Shown here: piece by piece, positions 22,287-29,973 of the stretch | Position numbering within the stretch: position 1 is the stretch's first letter | Layout: each line of letters begins with the position of its first letter | NCBI GenBank assembly: GCA_023458315.1 | Contig: JAEXAH010000063.1 | Span: forward strand, 1 to 30,112 | Reading direction: 5' to 3' | DNA length: 30,112 nucleotides | Origin: Pseudomonadota bacterium | Lineage (GTDB): Bacteria > Pseudomonadota > Alphaproteobacteria > Rhodospirillales > Magnetospirillaceae | Translations under genes and position numbers: made by a program | Notes under the pieces: generated by a model | What the model saw: the letters and a program-made list of their open reading frames with translations, nothing else | Told to the model about the DNA's origin: nothing | Database searches by the model: none

Positions 22287-23054
22287 TTAAATACCGCTCG
22301 CTTGCTCGACCATGGTGGCGACGATCTCCACCAGTTCCGGTTCGGTGCCCAGGCCGGTGGTCATGCGCACCCGCCGTCCGGCCACCTCCACCGGGCCGCT
22401 TTCGCCCGCCGTCAGGCCGAACAGCGGCGGGATGTCCTGGCTGGCATGGGTGCCCTGGGCGACCAGCAGCGGCAGCACCACCACCTCGCCGCCGGGGCGC
22501 ACCAGATCGGGCCAGTCGCGGGCGAACGGTTCCTGTTCCAGAAAGGTCAGCACCACCTGATCGAAATGGTTCATGGCGGCGATGGCGGCGGCGATGGCCT
22601 TGGGCGTTTCACCCGCGCCGCCGGGACGGCCCGAGCCATGGGCGATCAGCAACAGGGCGGCGGTGGTGGGGTCCACCCCGGCCGAGCGCACCACGCCGTC
22701 GGCGCGGCAGGCCATCAGGCCGGGAATGCGCGGGTCGCAGCCGACCGGCGACGTCAGGATCAGGGTGCGGCCGTCGCGTCGGGTCAGCGGGCCGTCCAGC
22801 CCCATCTCGCGCGGGATCAGCACGTCGGTGTAATAGCCCTTGCCCGCGAACACCGGCACGATGACCACCCGCCGCGCCGTCACCTGTTCCAGGGCACGGT
22901 CCAGGCGCGGGTCCTGTTTCATGAAGGCGGCGCTGATTTCGGTCCACGGGCCGCGTTCGCGCAAGGATTCGGCCAGGGCCAGGATCGGCCGGGCGCTGTC
23001 GGGCTGACGGGCGGAGCCGTGGCCGATCAGGATGATGGCGGGGGTGTCGGACAT
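22287..23054 (-). CDS. cbiX: CbiX-type sirohydrochlorin chelatase (two-domain)
   Basis: 255 aa, made of two repeated chelatase-like halves. The first begins LIGHGSARQPDS with H12; the second begins LIAHGSGRPGG with H139 and has LVAQGTHASQDIP with H203. At the equivalent place in the first half the sequence is AGKGYYTDVLIP (70-81), with Tyr instead of His. The enzyme inserts Co2+ or Fe2+ into sirohydrochlorin, for cobalamin or siroheme. The ATG at 23054 lies inside the end of cobA (28-base overlap), so the two are coupled and form a two-gene unit for consecutive steps. Which metal is used cannot be told from sequence. Confidence 0.85.
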   Translation of the reverse strand: MSDTPAIILIGHGSARQPDSARPILALAESLRERGPWTEISAAFMKQDPRLDRALEQVTARRVVIVPVFAGKGYYTDVLIPREMGLDGPLTRRDGRTLILTSPVGCDPRIPGLMACRADGVVRSAGVDPTTAALLLIAHGSGRPGGAGETPKAIAAAIAAMNHFDQVVLTFLEQEPFARDWPDLVRPGGEVVVLPLLVAQGTHASQDIPPLFGLTAGESGPVEVAGRRVRMTTGLGTEPELVEIVATMVEQASGI

Positions 23055-23845
23055 GGGCTGACGGCCTCGGGGTGGGTGGCTCCGTACCAGTCCAGCACGC
23101 CGGCCAGTTCCACCACCTTGCCGATGATCAAGAGGGTGGGTGGCTTCAGCCCCGCCGCCGTCACCGCCTGGGCCAGACCGCCCAGCGGCGCCAGGATGCG
23201 GCGTTGGCGCGGCGTGGTGCCGTTCTCCACCGCCGCCGCCGGGGTGGCGGGGTCCAGTCCGGCGGTGATCAGATTGGCGGCGATATCGGCCAGATGGGTC
23301 AAGCCCATATAGATGACCAACGTGCAATTGGGATCGGCCAGCTTGGCCCAGTCATGCTCCAGCACCTCGCCTTCGCGGGCGTGGCCGGTGACCAGCCGCA
23401 CCCCCTGGGCCAGTCCGCGATGGGTCAGCGGGATGCCGGCATAGGTGGTGCAGCCCGAGGCCGAACTGAGGCCGGGCACCACCTCGAACGGCACGCCCGC
23501 CTTGGCCAGCGCCTCGGCCTCCTCGGACCCGCGGCCGAACACGAACGGGTCGCCGCCCTTGAGGCGCACCACGTCGCGGCCCTGGCGGGCCAGACGGATC
23601 AGCAGGGCGTTGATCTCGTGCTGGGGCAGATGGTGGGCGGCGCTTTGCTTGCCCGCGTAGATCAGGTCCGCCTGGGGCGGCACCAGCGCCATGATCTCGG
23701 CGCTGACCAGGCGGTCATAGACCACGGTACGCGCCCCCTGGATCAGGCGCAGCGCCTTGACCGTCAGCAGATCGGGGTCGCCGGGACCGGCGCCGACCAG
23801 GGCGACGCGGCCCAGGGTGGAAGAGGGGGGAACGGTATGGGACAT
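23027..23845 (-). CDS. cobA: Uroporphyrinogen-III C-methyltransferase
   Basis: 272 aa from the ATG at 23845; an upstream ATG at 23878 is possible, and neither has a good ribosome site. It uses two SAM to convert uroporphyrinogen III to precorrin-2, the branch point to siroheme and cobalamin. Family motifs: VGAGPGDPDLLTVKA (17-31), VYDRLVS (42-48) and RLKGGDPFVFGRGSEEAE (94-111). It lacks the N-terminal CysG oxidase/ferrochelatase domains, so it is the single-domain SUMT type. The next gene, cbiX, supplies the chelatase step. A dedicated precorrin-2 dehydrogenase is not in the window. Confidence 0.93.
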   Translation of the reverse strand: MSHTVPPSSTLGRVALVGAGPGDPDLLTVKALRLIQGARTVVYDRLVSAEIMALVPPQADLIYAGKQSAAHHLPQHEINALLIRLARQGRDVVRLKGGDPFVFGRGSEEAEALAKAGVPFEVVPGLSSASGCTTYAGIPLTHRGLAQGVRLVTGHAREGEVLEHDWAKLADPNCTLVIYMGLTHLADIAANLITAGLDPATPAAAVENGTTPRQRRILAPLGGLAQAVTAAGLKPPTLLIIGKVVELAGVLDWYGATHPEAVSPCPTPPPSS

Positions 23846-23991
23846 GGCGGTGTTTCGCGGAAAACGGGGCCAGACCATGGCATGAATCGGTCGTGAATGC
23901 GAGGGTGGCGTCACCATCGGCCTTCCCAAGACCGGGGCGGCGGGGATATTTTGGCGGCCATACTTTCGCCCAAGCCGAAAATCACTGTCCC

Positions 23992-24987
23992 GTGACCAGC
24001 ACTCCCATCCTTCCCCATCGCTCGCACCGGCACCGCACCTTGCGGCGCACGGTCTATCACATGCTGGGCGGCGACGGTCACACCGACCCGGTGGTCAAGG
24101 CGGTGGACTGGTTCCTGATCGGCCTGATCGTCGCCAACGTGGTCGCGGTGGTGCTGGAATCCATCGAGCATCTGTCCATCGCCCATGGTCCGGTGTTCCA
24201 CGTCTTCGACCTGTTCTCGGTGGCGGTGTTCTCGGTGGAATACCTGCTGCGCCTGTGGACGGCGGTGGAGCTGGGCGACGCCCGTTTCCGCCACCCGCTG
24301 TGGGGGCGGCTGCGCTGGATGGCCTCACCCATGGCCATCATCGACCTGCTGGCGGTGCTGCCGTTCTATCTGGGCATGTTCGTGGAACTGGACCTGCGGG
24401 CCATCCGCGTGCTGCGCGTGCTGCGGGTGTTCAAGCTGGGCCGCTATTCCATGGCCATGAACGTCATGAGCGCGGTGGCGCGCCAAGAGGCGCGGGCCAT
24501 CGGTGCCGTGCTGTTCGTGCTGATGGTGGTGCTGATCTTCACCTCCAGCCTGATGTATCTGTTCGAGCACCGCGCCCAGCCGCACGTCTTTTCCGACATT
24601 CCCACCGCCATGTGGTGGGCGGTGGTGACGCTGACCACCCTGGGCTATGGCGACATGGTGCCGATCACGCCCTTGGGGCGGATGCTGGGGGCGCTGACCG
24701 CCGTGCTGGGTGTGGGCATGATCGCCTTGCCCGCCGGTGTGCTGGCCTCGGGCTTTTCCGAGCAGATGCGCATCCGGCGCGAGGAATACCGCGAGGCGGT
24801 GGAACGCGCGCTGGAGGACGGCGCCCTCAGCCGCCGCGAGCGCCGCCTGCTGCACGACACCCGCGTCCGCCTGGGGCTGTCCGAGGAAGAGGCGGCGCTG
24901 GTGCTGGAAGACGCGGTGCGCCATCCCCACCCGCGCGACTGTCCCCATTGCGGCGGCGCCCTGCGCCCGGCCAAGCCGGGCGAATAG
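23992..24987 (+). CDS. Voltage-gated potassium-type ion channel
   Basis: 331 aa from the GTG at 23992. The frame is open from an ATG at 23893, but the extra part uses rare codons (AGG, AGA, GGA, TCA) and is judged non-coding. Six helices can be placed: S1 about 37-56, S2 69-90, S3 112-131, S4 135-151 with R136, R139, R142, R145 and K148 at three-residue spacing, S5 167-190, S6 229-256. The pore filter is TTLGYGD (215-221), a potassium signature. The cytoplasmic tail is helical and charged and ends with a single CPHC pair (C317, C320). No cyclic-nucleotide domain is present. It probably assembles as an inner-membrane tetramer. Confidence 0.9.
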   Translation: MTSTPILPHRSHRHRTLRRTVYHMLGGDGHTDPVVKAVDWFLIGLIVANVVAVVLESIEHLSIAHGPVFHVFDLFSVAVFSVEYLLRLWTAVELGDARFRHPLWGRLRWMASPMAIIDLLAVLPFYLGMFVELDLRAIRVLRVLRVFKLGRYSMAMNVMSAVARQEARAIGAVLFVLMVVLIFTSSLMYLFEHRAQPHVFSDIPTAMWWAVVTLTTLGYGDMVPITPLGRMLGALTAVLGVGMIALPAGVLASGFSEQMRIRREEYREAVERALEDGALSRRERRLLHDTRVRLGLSEEEAALVLEDAVRHPHPRDCPHCGGALRPAKPGE

Positions 24988-26685
24988 TTATTTCCCGAAC
25001 CCGGCCCGCACCAGCAATTGGTGGAAATCGCGCAGGGCCTTTTGCGCGCGGCCGGGATCGTCGATGCCGTCGATGAAGCGGGCGTCGAAATTGGGCGTCT
25101 TCAGGATGCCGACGATGCGTTCGCGGGCGCGGGTCATGGCCTTGCCTTCCGGCATCACCCCGGCGGCGCAGAACTGCACCAGCCGCACCGCGCGGTCGCG
25201 CAGCGGGCTTTCGTGGTGGTCCAGCTTCTCGATCACCTGTTCCGTCACCAGATAGCGTTCCAGGATGACGTCGATGGTGTCGGCCATGCGCTTGCGCAGG
25301 TCGGGCGGGAACACCGACGCCACCGCCACCCGATGGGCCAGGGTGGCGCGGATCATGCGGTCCTTGGGCGTCAGGTCGCGGGCGGTCAGTTCGCCCAGCG
25401 ACCGGCAATCCAGCACCCGGTTCAGCAGCGCCATGATGTCGGGCGCGTGTTCCTTGGCGTATTCGGTGCGCGCCAGATCGCACAGATAGATCAGGCCGAA
25501 GGCGCGGTCGGGCATGGAGGTGAAGCACAATTGGATGCCGCCGCGCCGTCCGGCGGCGCCGCCTTCATCCATCATGCGCGCCGCCCGCCAGGTCAGGGCG
25601 TCGGCGGCGTCGGCCCCGAACAGCAGGCCGTCGGGAGTGATCATGCGGCCGACCAGCGAGACGAAGGCGTCGCGCTCCTTGGCCGGGTCGTTGCGGTACA
25701 GCGGGTTGGCCGATTTGATCTGCTTGATGGCGCGGTCCACCAGCACGGCGCGCGACAGCGGCAGCTTGCCGTCGCGCAGCAGGGCGTTCAGCAATTCGGC
25801 GGATTCGCCCGCCTCGCTTTTCTCGGTGGGCAGATTGCCTTCGGCCAGATCGAACATGCGGCCGATGGCCGCCGCCAGACTGGGCTGGAAGCCCAGGATT
25901 TCCTGCACCACGTTGGACCCCAGCACGTCGGCGATGACGCCGTCCAGCAGGTCCAGGGCATGGGAATCGCCTTCCTGCACCGCCAGTCGGCACAGGCGGT
26001 CCAGCTTGCCCAGCCAGTTGCGGGCGTTCAGCAGGTCGCGGGCCAGCACCACCCGGGCCAGATAATCGGTGTCCTCGCCGTCCAGGGCGGCGACGGCATC
26101 GACCACCGATTTGAAGCTGCCGTTGATGCGCGGCAATTGCAGGCTTTCCGCGCGGCGGGCGCGGGCCGACATGGCATCGACGCTTTTGTATATCTCGTCG
26201 CGGCGACCCTTGGTGTCCTGGCCGCCGTCGCGGGTTTGCAGGAACGCCACCCGGTCCACCGCCGAAGGAACCAGCGTGTCCTTGTCCTGGATACGCTTGA
26301 GTTCCTTGTAATTGTGGATCAGCTCGGTCGGGGTCAGGAACTGCTTTTCCATGTAGTTGCGGAAAATGCGGTTCATCAGGTTGCGGCTTTGCGGACCGTA
26401 ATAATCGTCCGGCATCTCGCATTTGGGCGGCGCGCTGTCCACTTCGACGATGCGCACCGGGCCGTCGTCCTTGACCGTGCGCGTCTGGGCGAAGATTTCC
26501 TTTTCGACGATGCGGCCGTCCGACCTGGCCCAATTATGGACCACGCGGGCGCCTTCGCATTTCTTGTCGTTAAGGTAGCGCTTGGCCGAGGCGACGGCTT
26601 CGTCCTCGGCGCCAAGATAGGACTGGGTGCACCAGCGCCCGTCCTTCATGACCTGGATTTCGTAATTGGCGCTTTTCGACGCCAT
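24988..26685 (-). CDS. Conserved-looking hypothetical protein, helical, unknown function
   Basis: 565 aa, family not recognised. No signal peptide or membrane helix is visible, so it is probably cytoplasmic. An N-terminal block of about 70 residues (NYEIQVMKDGRWCTQSYLG to KEIFAQTR) looks like a small alpha/beta domain and is followed by a charged linker. The rest is almost entirely helical, with many Leu/Ala-rich segments (DYLARVVLARDLLNARNWLG, AELLNALLRDGKLPLSRAVL, APDIMALLNRVLD), suggesting a helical-repeat scaffold. The ATG at 26685 is followed by MASKSANYE. Its TAA stop is immediately next to the TAG stop of the convergent channel gene. Codon use matches the neighbours, so it is not obviously acquired. 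Confidence 0.75.
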   Translation of the reverse strand: MASKSANYEIQVMKDGRWCTQSYLGAEDEAVASAKRYLNDKKCEGARVVHNWARSDGRIVEKEIFAQTRTVKDDGPVRIVEVDSAPPKCEMPDDYYGPQSRNLMNRIFRNYMEKQFLTPTELIHNYKELKRIQDKDTLVPSAVDRVAFLQTRDGGQDTKGRRDEIYKSVDAMSARARRAESLQLPRINGSFKSVVDAVAALDGEDTDYLARVVLARDLLNARNWLGKLDRLCRLAVQEGDSHALDLLDGVIADVLGSNVVQEILGFQPSLAAAIGRMFDLAEGNLPTEKSEAGESAELLNALLRDGKLPLSRAVLVDRAIKQIKSANPLYRNDPAKERDAFVSLVGRMITPDGLLFGADAADALTWRAARMMDEGGAAGRRGGIQLCFTSMPDRAFGLIYLCDLARTEYAKEHAPDIMALLNRVLDCRSLGELTARDLTPKDRMIRATLAHRVAVASVFPPDLRKRMADTIDVILERYLVTEQVIEKLDHHESPLRDRAVRLVQFCAAGVMPEGKAMTRARERIVGILKTPNFDARFIDGIDDPGRAQKALRDFHQLLVRAGFGK

Positions 26686-26849
26686 GGCGATCTCTCCGCC
26701 TCTAGTGCGGCATTCTGCCGCGCCAACCCCACAAGAACCAATACCTATTGATGTGCGTTATCGCCATCTATTTCTGTCGGGGCGTGATGTCTTGCGGCCC
26801 GGCGCCGGACGCGAGACAATGAGCGCGTGTGCTTTGAACGGAGGGCGCC

Positions 26850-27170
26850 ATGTCCACTTACCGGTTTTCGTGGCTGCGTCCCAATGGCTGGGCCCGCCTG
26901 GGCGGGGTCGGCGCCGTGGCGGTGGTGTTCGCCACCCCCATGCTGTGGGCGGCGGGGGTGTTCGGCAATGGCGACGACACCCTGAAACGCGCCCTGGTGT
27001 TCCTGTTCGGCGGCATGTGGATGTTCGTCGGCATGGGCTATGCCTTCGGCTGGGCGCTGCGCGGCTTCATGGTGCGGCTCAAGGATCACGACGACGAGGA
27101 CGATCGCCGCCCGGTCGCCGCCCATGCCCCCCACCCGCCAGCCGGTGCGCCGCACCGGCCGGGACATTAA
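26850..27170 (+). CDS. Small two-helix membrane protein, unknown function
   Basis: 106 aa, with an excellent GGAGGG ribosome site six bases before the ATG at 26850. Two membrane helices are predicted at about 17-38 and 47-71, with a short GNGDD loop between them. The cytoplasmic-type tail is acidic (KDHDDEDD, 78-85) and then rich in His, Pro and Ala, ending PHRPGH. I do not recognise the family. The stop overlaps that of the convergent hydrolase gene by three bases. Confidence 0.65.
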   Translation: MSTYRFSWLRPNGWARLGGVGAVAVVFATPMLWAAGVFGNGDDTLKRALVFLFGGMWMFVGMGYAFGWALRGFMVRLKDHDDEDDRRPVAAHAPHPPAGAPHRPGH

Positions 27171-28330
27171 CGCTCGATCACCCCGTCGGGGGTGGCGCGG
27201 CCGCCGTTCAGGAAATCGTCGACGATGGTCAGCGCCACCGGCTTGGGCAGGGTGTGCTGGGGATTTTCATAGGTGAACAGGCGATAGCGGCCGCCAAGTG
27301 CCCGTATTTTATCGCCGATGGCATCTTTCCAGGCCAGCCAGTTGCGGCCCGAGAAACAGCAGGGATCGGTTTCGTTGTACACCTGCACATGGGCGCGGCC
27401 GGGGCGGTCGGCGGCCATCACGTACAGTTCCGGGTAGTTGACGATGTCGTAAAAGGCGCCGTGGCGTTGTTCCGGACTGCCCCAGGCGGGCATGGCGGCA
27501 TGCACCGCCGCGGGGACCGACCCGGCCACCGAATAGGTGGCCTGGACCCGCGGGTCCAGGGCGGCGAAGATCTGCACGCTCCAGCCGCCGCCGGAAAAAC
27601 CGGTGGCGCCGATGCGGTCATAGGGGCGCTGGTCCAGGGCGTGGTTCAGCGCGGCGATCAGCGGCATGATGAAATAGGACAGCGACGAATGGCGCGCCGT
27701 GTTCAGCAATTGCAGATCGTCGGGATCGTTCAACAGAATGCGGCCCAGACGCGGATGATCGATCAGCGGCCGTGAATTCATGCCGCCGGTCAGCGGCATG
27801 GACAACGCCAAAACGTCGCAGCCTTCGCCGACCATGCGGCGCAGGAAACGTTTGTGTTCCAGGAACGACACCCGGTGCCCTTCCTGATAGATCATCAGGC
27901 AGGATCGCGGCGTCGCGGCACGCAGGAAATAGATCTTGGAATCCACGTCCCACGGCATGTTGACCGTCAGCAGGTCGATTCCCGCCACTTTCAAATCGGC
28001 CAGCGGCGGAAACAGGATGTCGCGCTCGACATGGTCGGGACGGCGGTTCATGCCGGTCGGCTCGCCGCGGAACAGGTATTCGGCCATGGCCTTGCGCCGG
28101 GCGTCGATGGCCCGGGTGTCGGGCAGGTCGATCAGGCTGGCGTAATCGGTGTCCATGACGTGCTCCAGCACGCCGTCTTCGGGCTGTTCCTTGTGACTCG
28201 GCAATCCGCCCACATACTTGGCATAGGCGGTGTACAACACCTCGGCGTTCAGGCGCGGGCGCAGCTTGTAGCCCGCGATGAAGGCGCCGACGATCAGGAC
28301 AAGGATCAGGAGAATGCGAAGGCGGGGCAT
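27167..28330 (-). CDS. Membrane-anchored alpha/beta hydrolase
   Basis: 387 aa. A single N-terminal hydrophobic helix (LRILLILVLIVGAFIAGY, 4-21) without a clear cleavage site suggests a signal anchor, with the enzyme domain in the periplasm. The nucleophile elbow is GFSGGG with S246. The likely triad partners are D322 (NETDPCC) and H359 (NPQHTLP), in the right order for the fold. Two adjacent cysteines (C324-C325) follow the candidate Asp. The substrate is unknown; an esterase or acyl hydrolase is the safest reading. The ATG at 28330 follows AAGG. It is monocistronic. Confidence 0.8.
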   Translation of the reverse strand: MPRLRILLILVLIVGAFIAGYKLRPRLNAEVLYTAYAKYVGGLPSHKEQPEDGVLEHVMDTDYASLIDLPDTRAIDARRKAMAEYLFRGEPTGMNRRPDHVERDILFPPLADLKVAGIDLLTVNMPWDVDSKIYFLRAATPRSCLMIYQEGHRVSFLEHKRFLRRMVGEGCDVLALSMPLTGGMNSRPLIDHPRLGRILLNDPDDLQLLNTARHSSLSYFIMPLIAALNHALDQRPYDRIGATGFSGGGWSVQIFAALDPRVQATYSVAGSVPAAVHAAMPAWGSPEQRHGAFYDIVNYPELYVMAADRPGRAHVQVYNETDPCCFSGRNWLAWKDAIGDKIRALGGRYRLFTYENPQHTLPKPVALTIVDDFLNGGRATPDGVIER

Positions 28331-28421
28331 GGGGCCTTGTCTACGGAGGGTGTCGCCCGTCCAGGCGCGACCGTCACGAAGTTTCAGGCTTCATTCCGCG
28401 ATTTGCAACTGAAAGGAAGGA

Positions 28422-28447
28422 AATCTTAGGGACTATTCCCGAAGATT
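28422..28447 (-). terminator. Intrinsic terminator of tRNA-Thr
   Basis: On the minus strand AATCTT-C-GGGA pairs with TCCC-T-AAGATT around loop ATAG (one mismatch), starting at the very end of the tRNA CCA and followed by TCCTTCCTTTC. Position and pyrimidine run fit a Rho-independent terminator. Confidence 0.6.
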
Positions 28448-28522
28448 GGTGCCGGCTGCAGGGATCGAACCCGCGACCCCCTGATTACAAATCAGGTGCT
28501 CTACCATCTGAGCTAAGCCGGC
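28447..28522 (-). tRNA. tRNA-Thr (anticodon TGT)
   Basis: A 76-base gene with encoded CCA. The acceptor stem GCCGGCT pairs with AGCCGGC, the D loop region is TAGCTCAGATGGTAGAGCA, and the TpsiC arm contains GGGTTCGATCCC. The anticodon loop TTTGTAA, closed by CTGA/TCAG, reads TGT, decoding ACA. Confidence 0.96.
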
Positions 28523-28571
28523 GACCGGGGCGAAACTAGCGTTCCGCCCGCGCTTCCGCAAGGGGGGGGTG

Positions 28572-29462
28572 TCAGCGTCCTTCCAATTGTCCGCGCATCA
28601 GTTCGTACAGCGCCACGGCGGCGGCGTTCGAGACGTTCAGGCTTTCCACCGCGCCGGTCATGGGCAGTTTGACCAGGAAGTCGCAATGCTCGCGCGTCAG
28701 GCGGCGCAGGCCGTCGCCCTCGGCGCCCATGACCAGGGCGAGCTTGCCGCTCAGCTTCTGGCTGGCCAGGGTGCGTTCGGCCTCGCCCGCCATGCCCGCC
28801 ACCCAGAATCCGGCCTGCTTGAGCTGGTCGAGCGCGCGCACCACGTTGGTGACGCGCACCAGCGGCAACCGCTCCAGCGCGCCCGACGCCGCTTTGGCCA
28901 GGGCGCCGGTTTCCTCGGGGGCGTGGCGGTCGGGCACCACCACCGCCAGCGCGCCGAAGGCGGCGGCCGAGCGCACGATGGCGCCCACGTTGTGCGGGTC
29001 GGTGACTTGGTCAAGCACCATCACCACCGCCTCGGGGTGGTCGGCGGCCATGCGGACCAGATCCTCGATGGCCGGGGCGGGCAGGGGCTCGCACAGGGCG
29101 GCGATGCCCTGGTGCACGGCGCCGGGCGGCAGCAGCCGTTCCAACTCCGGCTTGTCCACCACCTCGGTTCCCGGCAATTGATGCGATTGTCGGGCGGCGT
29201 CGATGGTCGCCGCCCAATTTTTTTCCGCCTCGGCGGTCAGGGTCAGACGACGAATTTTGCGTCGGGGATTGTCCAGGGCGGCGGCGACGGCATGTTGGCC
29301 GTACAGCCAGAACAGATTGCCCGGCGGGCGGCCGCCACGGTCGGGCGATGGGCCTGCGCCGCGCGGATTTCCCTGATTTTCCAGTCGGTTGGCTTTGCCC
29401 GAAGCCGGGCGCGAGGGGGCGCGCGCGGCGCGGTTACGGTCCTTGGGTTCTCGGTTCGCCAT
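28572..29462 (-). CDS. rlmB: 23S rRNA (guanosine-2'-O)-methyltransferase RlmB (SPOUT/TrmH family)
   Basis: 296 aa. It methylates G2251 (E. coli numbering) in the peptidyl-transferase P loop of 23S rRNA. The N-terminal 49 residues are basic, Pro/Gly-rich and probably disordered, then the substrate-binding domain begins NLFWLYGQHAVAAAL. The three SPOUT motifs are DQVTDPHNVGAIVRSAAAFG (151-170), LVMGAEGDGLRRLTREHCD (243-261) and LPMTGAVESLNVSNAAAVALYE (266-287). The ATG at 29462 has a textbook GGAGGTG ribosome site. It is divergent from the tRNA-Tyr/tRNA-Gly/tuf unit and lies upstream of tRNA-Thr on the same strand. Confidence 0.93.
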   Translation of the reverse strand: MANREPKDRNRAARAPSRPASGKANRLENQGNPRGAGPSPDRGGRPPGNLFWLYGQHAVAAALDNPRRKIRRLTLTAEAEKNWAATIDAARQSHQLPGTEVVDKPELERLLPPGAVHQGIAALCEPLPAPAIEDLVRMAADHPEAVVMVLDQVTDPHNVGAIVRSAAAFGALAVVVPDRHAPEETGALAKAASGALERLPLVRVTNVVRALDQLKQAGFWVAGMAGEAERTLASQKLSGKLALVMGAEGDGLRRLTREHCDFLVKLPMTGAVESLNVSNAAAVALYELMRGQLEGR

Positions 29463-29504
29463 GGGGGCACCTCCAGCTTTTTGAAGTACGCTTCCTTTTT
29501 CGAG

Positions 29505-29532
29505 TTGACAAGCCGCCCAAAATTCTCATATT
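29505..29532 (+). promoter_or_regulatory. Sigma-70-type promoter for tRNA-Tyr/tRNA-Gly (and perhaps tuf)
   Basis: A perfect -35 TTGACA (29505-29510) is followed after 16 bases by CATATT (29527-29532), four of six to TATAAT. The expected start is about 29540, some 35 bases before mature tRNA-Tyr. Confidence 0.6.
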
Positions 29533-29574
29533 TCGCAACTCCCGCCGCGACGGTGACAAACCGACGACGGGCGT

Positions 29575-29660
29575 GGAGGGGTGGCCGAGCGGTCAATGGC
29601 AGCAGACTGTAAATCTGCCGACGATAGTCTACGTTGGTTCGAATCCAACCCCCTCCACCA
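29575..29660 (+). tRNA. tRNA-Tyr (anticodon GTA)
   Basis: An 86-base class II tRNA with encoded CCA. The acceptor stem GGAGGGG pairs with CCCCTCC. The anticodon loop CTGTAAA, closed by CAGA/TCTG, reads GTA. A long variable arm follows, and the TpsiC arm is GTTGGTTCGAATCCAAC. Confidence 0.96.
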
Positions 29661-29738
29661 CTTACCTTTTCCTGGCCGGGCGACGACAAGGTTTCGGGTC
29701 CCGCCCGAGGGGGCGAGAGCCCGGTGCGGACGCTTCAG

Positions 29739-29812
29739 GCGGGTGTAGCTCAATGGTAGAGCAACAGCCTTCCAAGCTGATGACGGGGGTTCGATTCCCC
29801 TCACCCGCTCCA
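29739..29812 (+). tRNA. tRNA-Gly (anticodon TCC)
   Basis: A 74-base gene with encoded CCA. The acceptor stem GCGGGTG pairs with CACCCGC, the D arm is TAGCTCAATGGTAGAGCA and the TpsiC arm is GGGGGTTCGATTCCCCT. The anticodon loop CTTCCAA reads TCC, decoding GGA and probably GGG. Confidence 0.96.
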
Positions 29813-29859
29813 GCGCGCTTCCGCGACGTTGGTCCGGCCTGATGTGTTTTGTACTCCGT

Positions 29860-29874
29860 GACGGCCTGGCCGTC
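29860..29874 (+). promoter_or_regulatory. Hairpin early in the tuf leader
   Basis: GACGGCC (29860-29866) and GGCCGTC (29868-29874) are perfect inverted repeats around a single T (in practice a six-pair or shorter stem). It is the first of four stem-loops between tRNA-Gly and tuf. Confidence 0.4.
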
Positions 29875-29885
29875 CTGGTGGACCT

Positions 29886-29955
29886 CCGCGGCGACAGCCG
29901 CTTGTTGTGAACCGCGGCGACAGCCGCTTGTTGTGAACCGCGGCAGATTGCCGCC
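29886..29955 (+). repeat. Tandem 26-bp repeat forming three stem-loops before tuf
   Basis: A 26-base unit starting CCGCGGCGACAGCCGC and continuing TTGTTGTGAA occurs at 29886-29911 and again at 29912-29937 without change, then a third partial unit begins at 29938. Each unit holds a stem: GCGGC-GACA-GCCGC at 29888-29901 and 29914-29927, and GCGGCA-GAT-TGCCGC at 29940-29954. The last stem ends 19 bases before the tuf ATG. Confidence 0.75.
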
Positions 29956-29973
29956 GAGCAGACGGGTTGAAAA

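Noticed and set aside
23893..23991. 33-residue N-terminal extension of the ion channel
   Set aside because: It uses rare codons and lacks a ribosome site; the GTG at 23992 gives a more typical start, although not a certain one.
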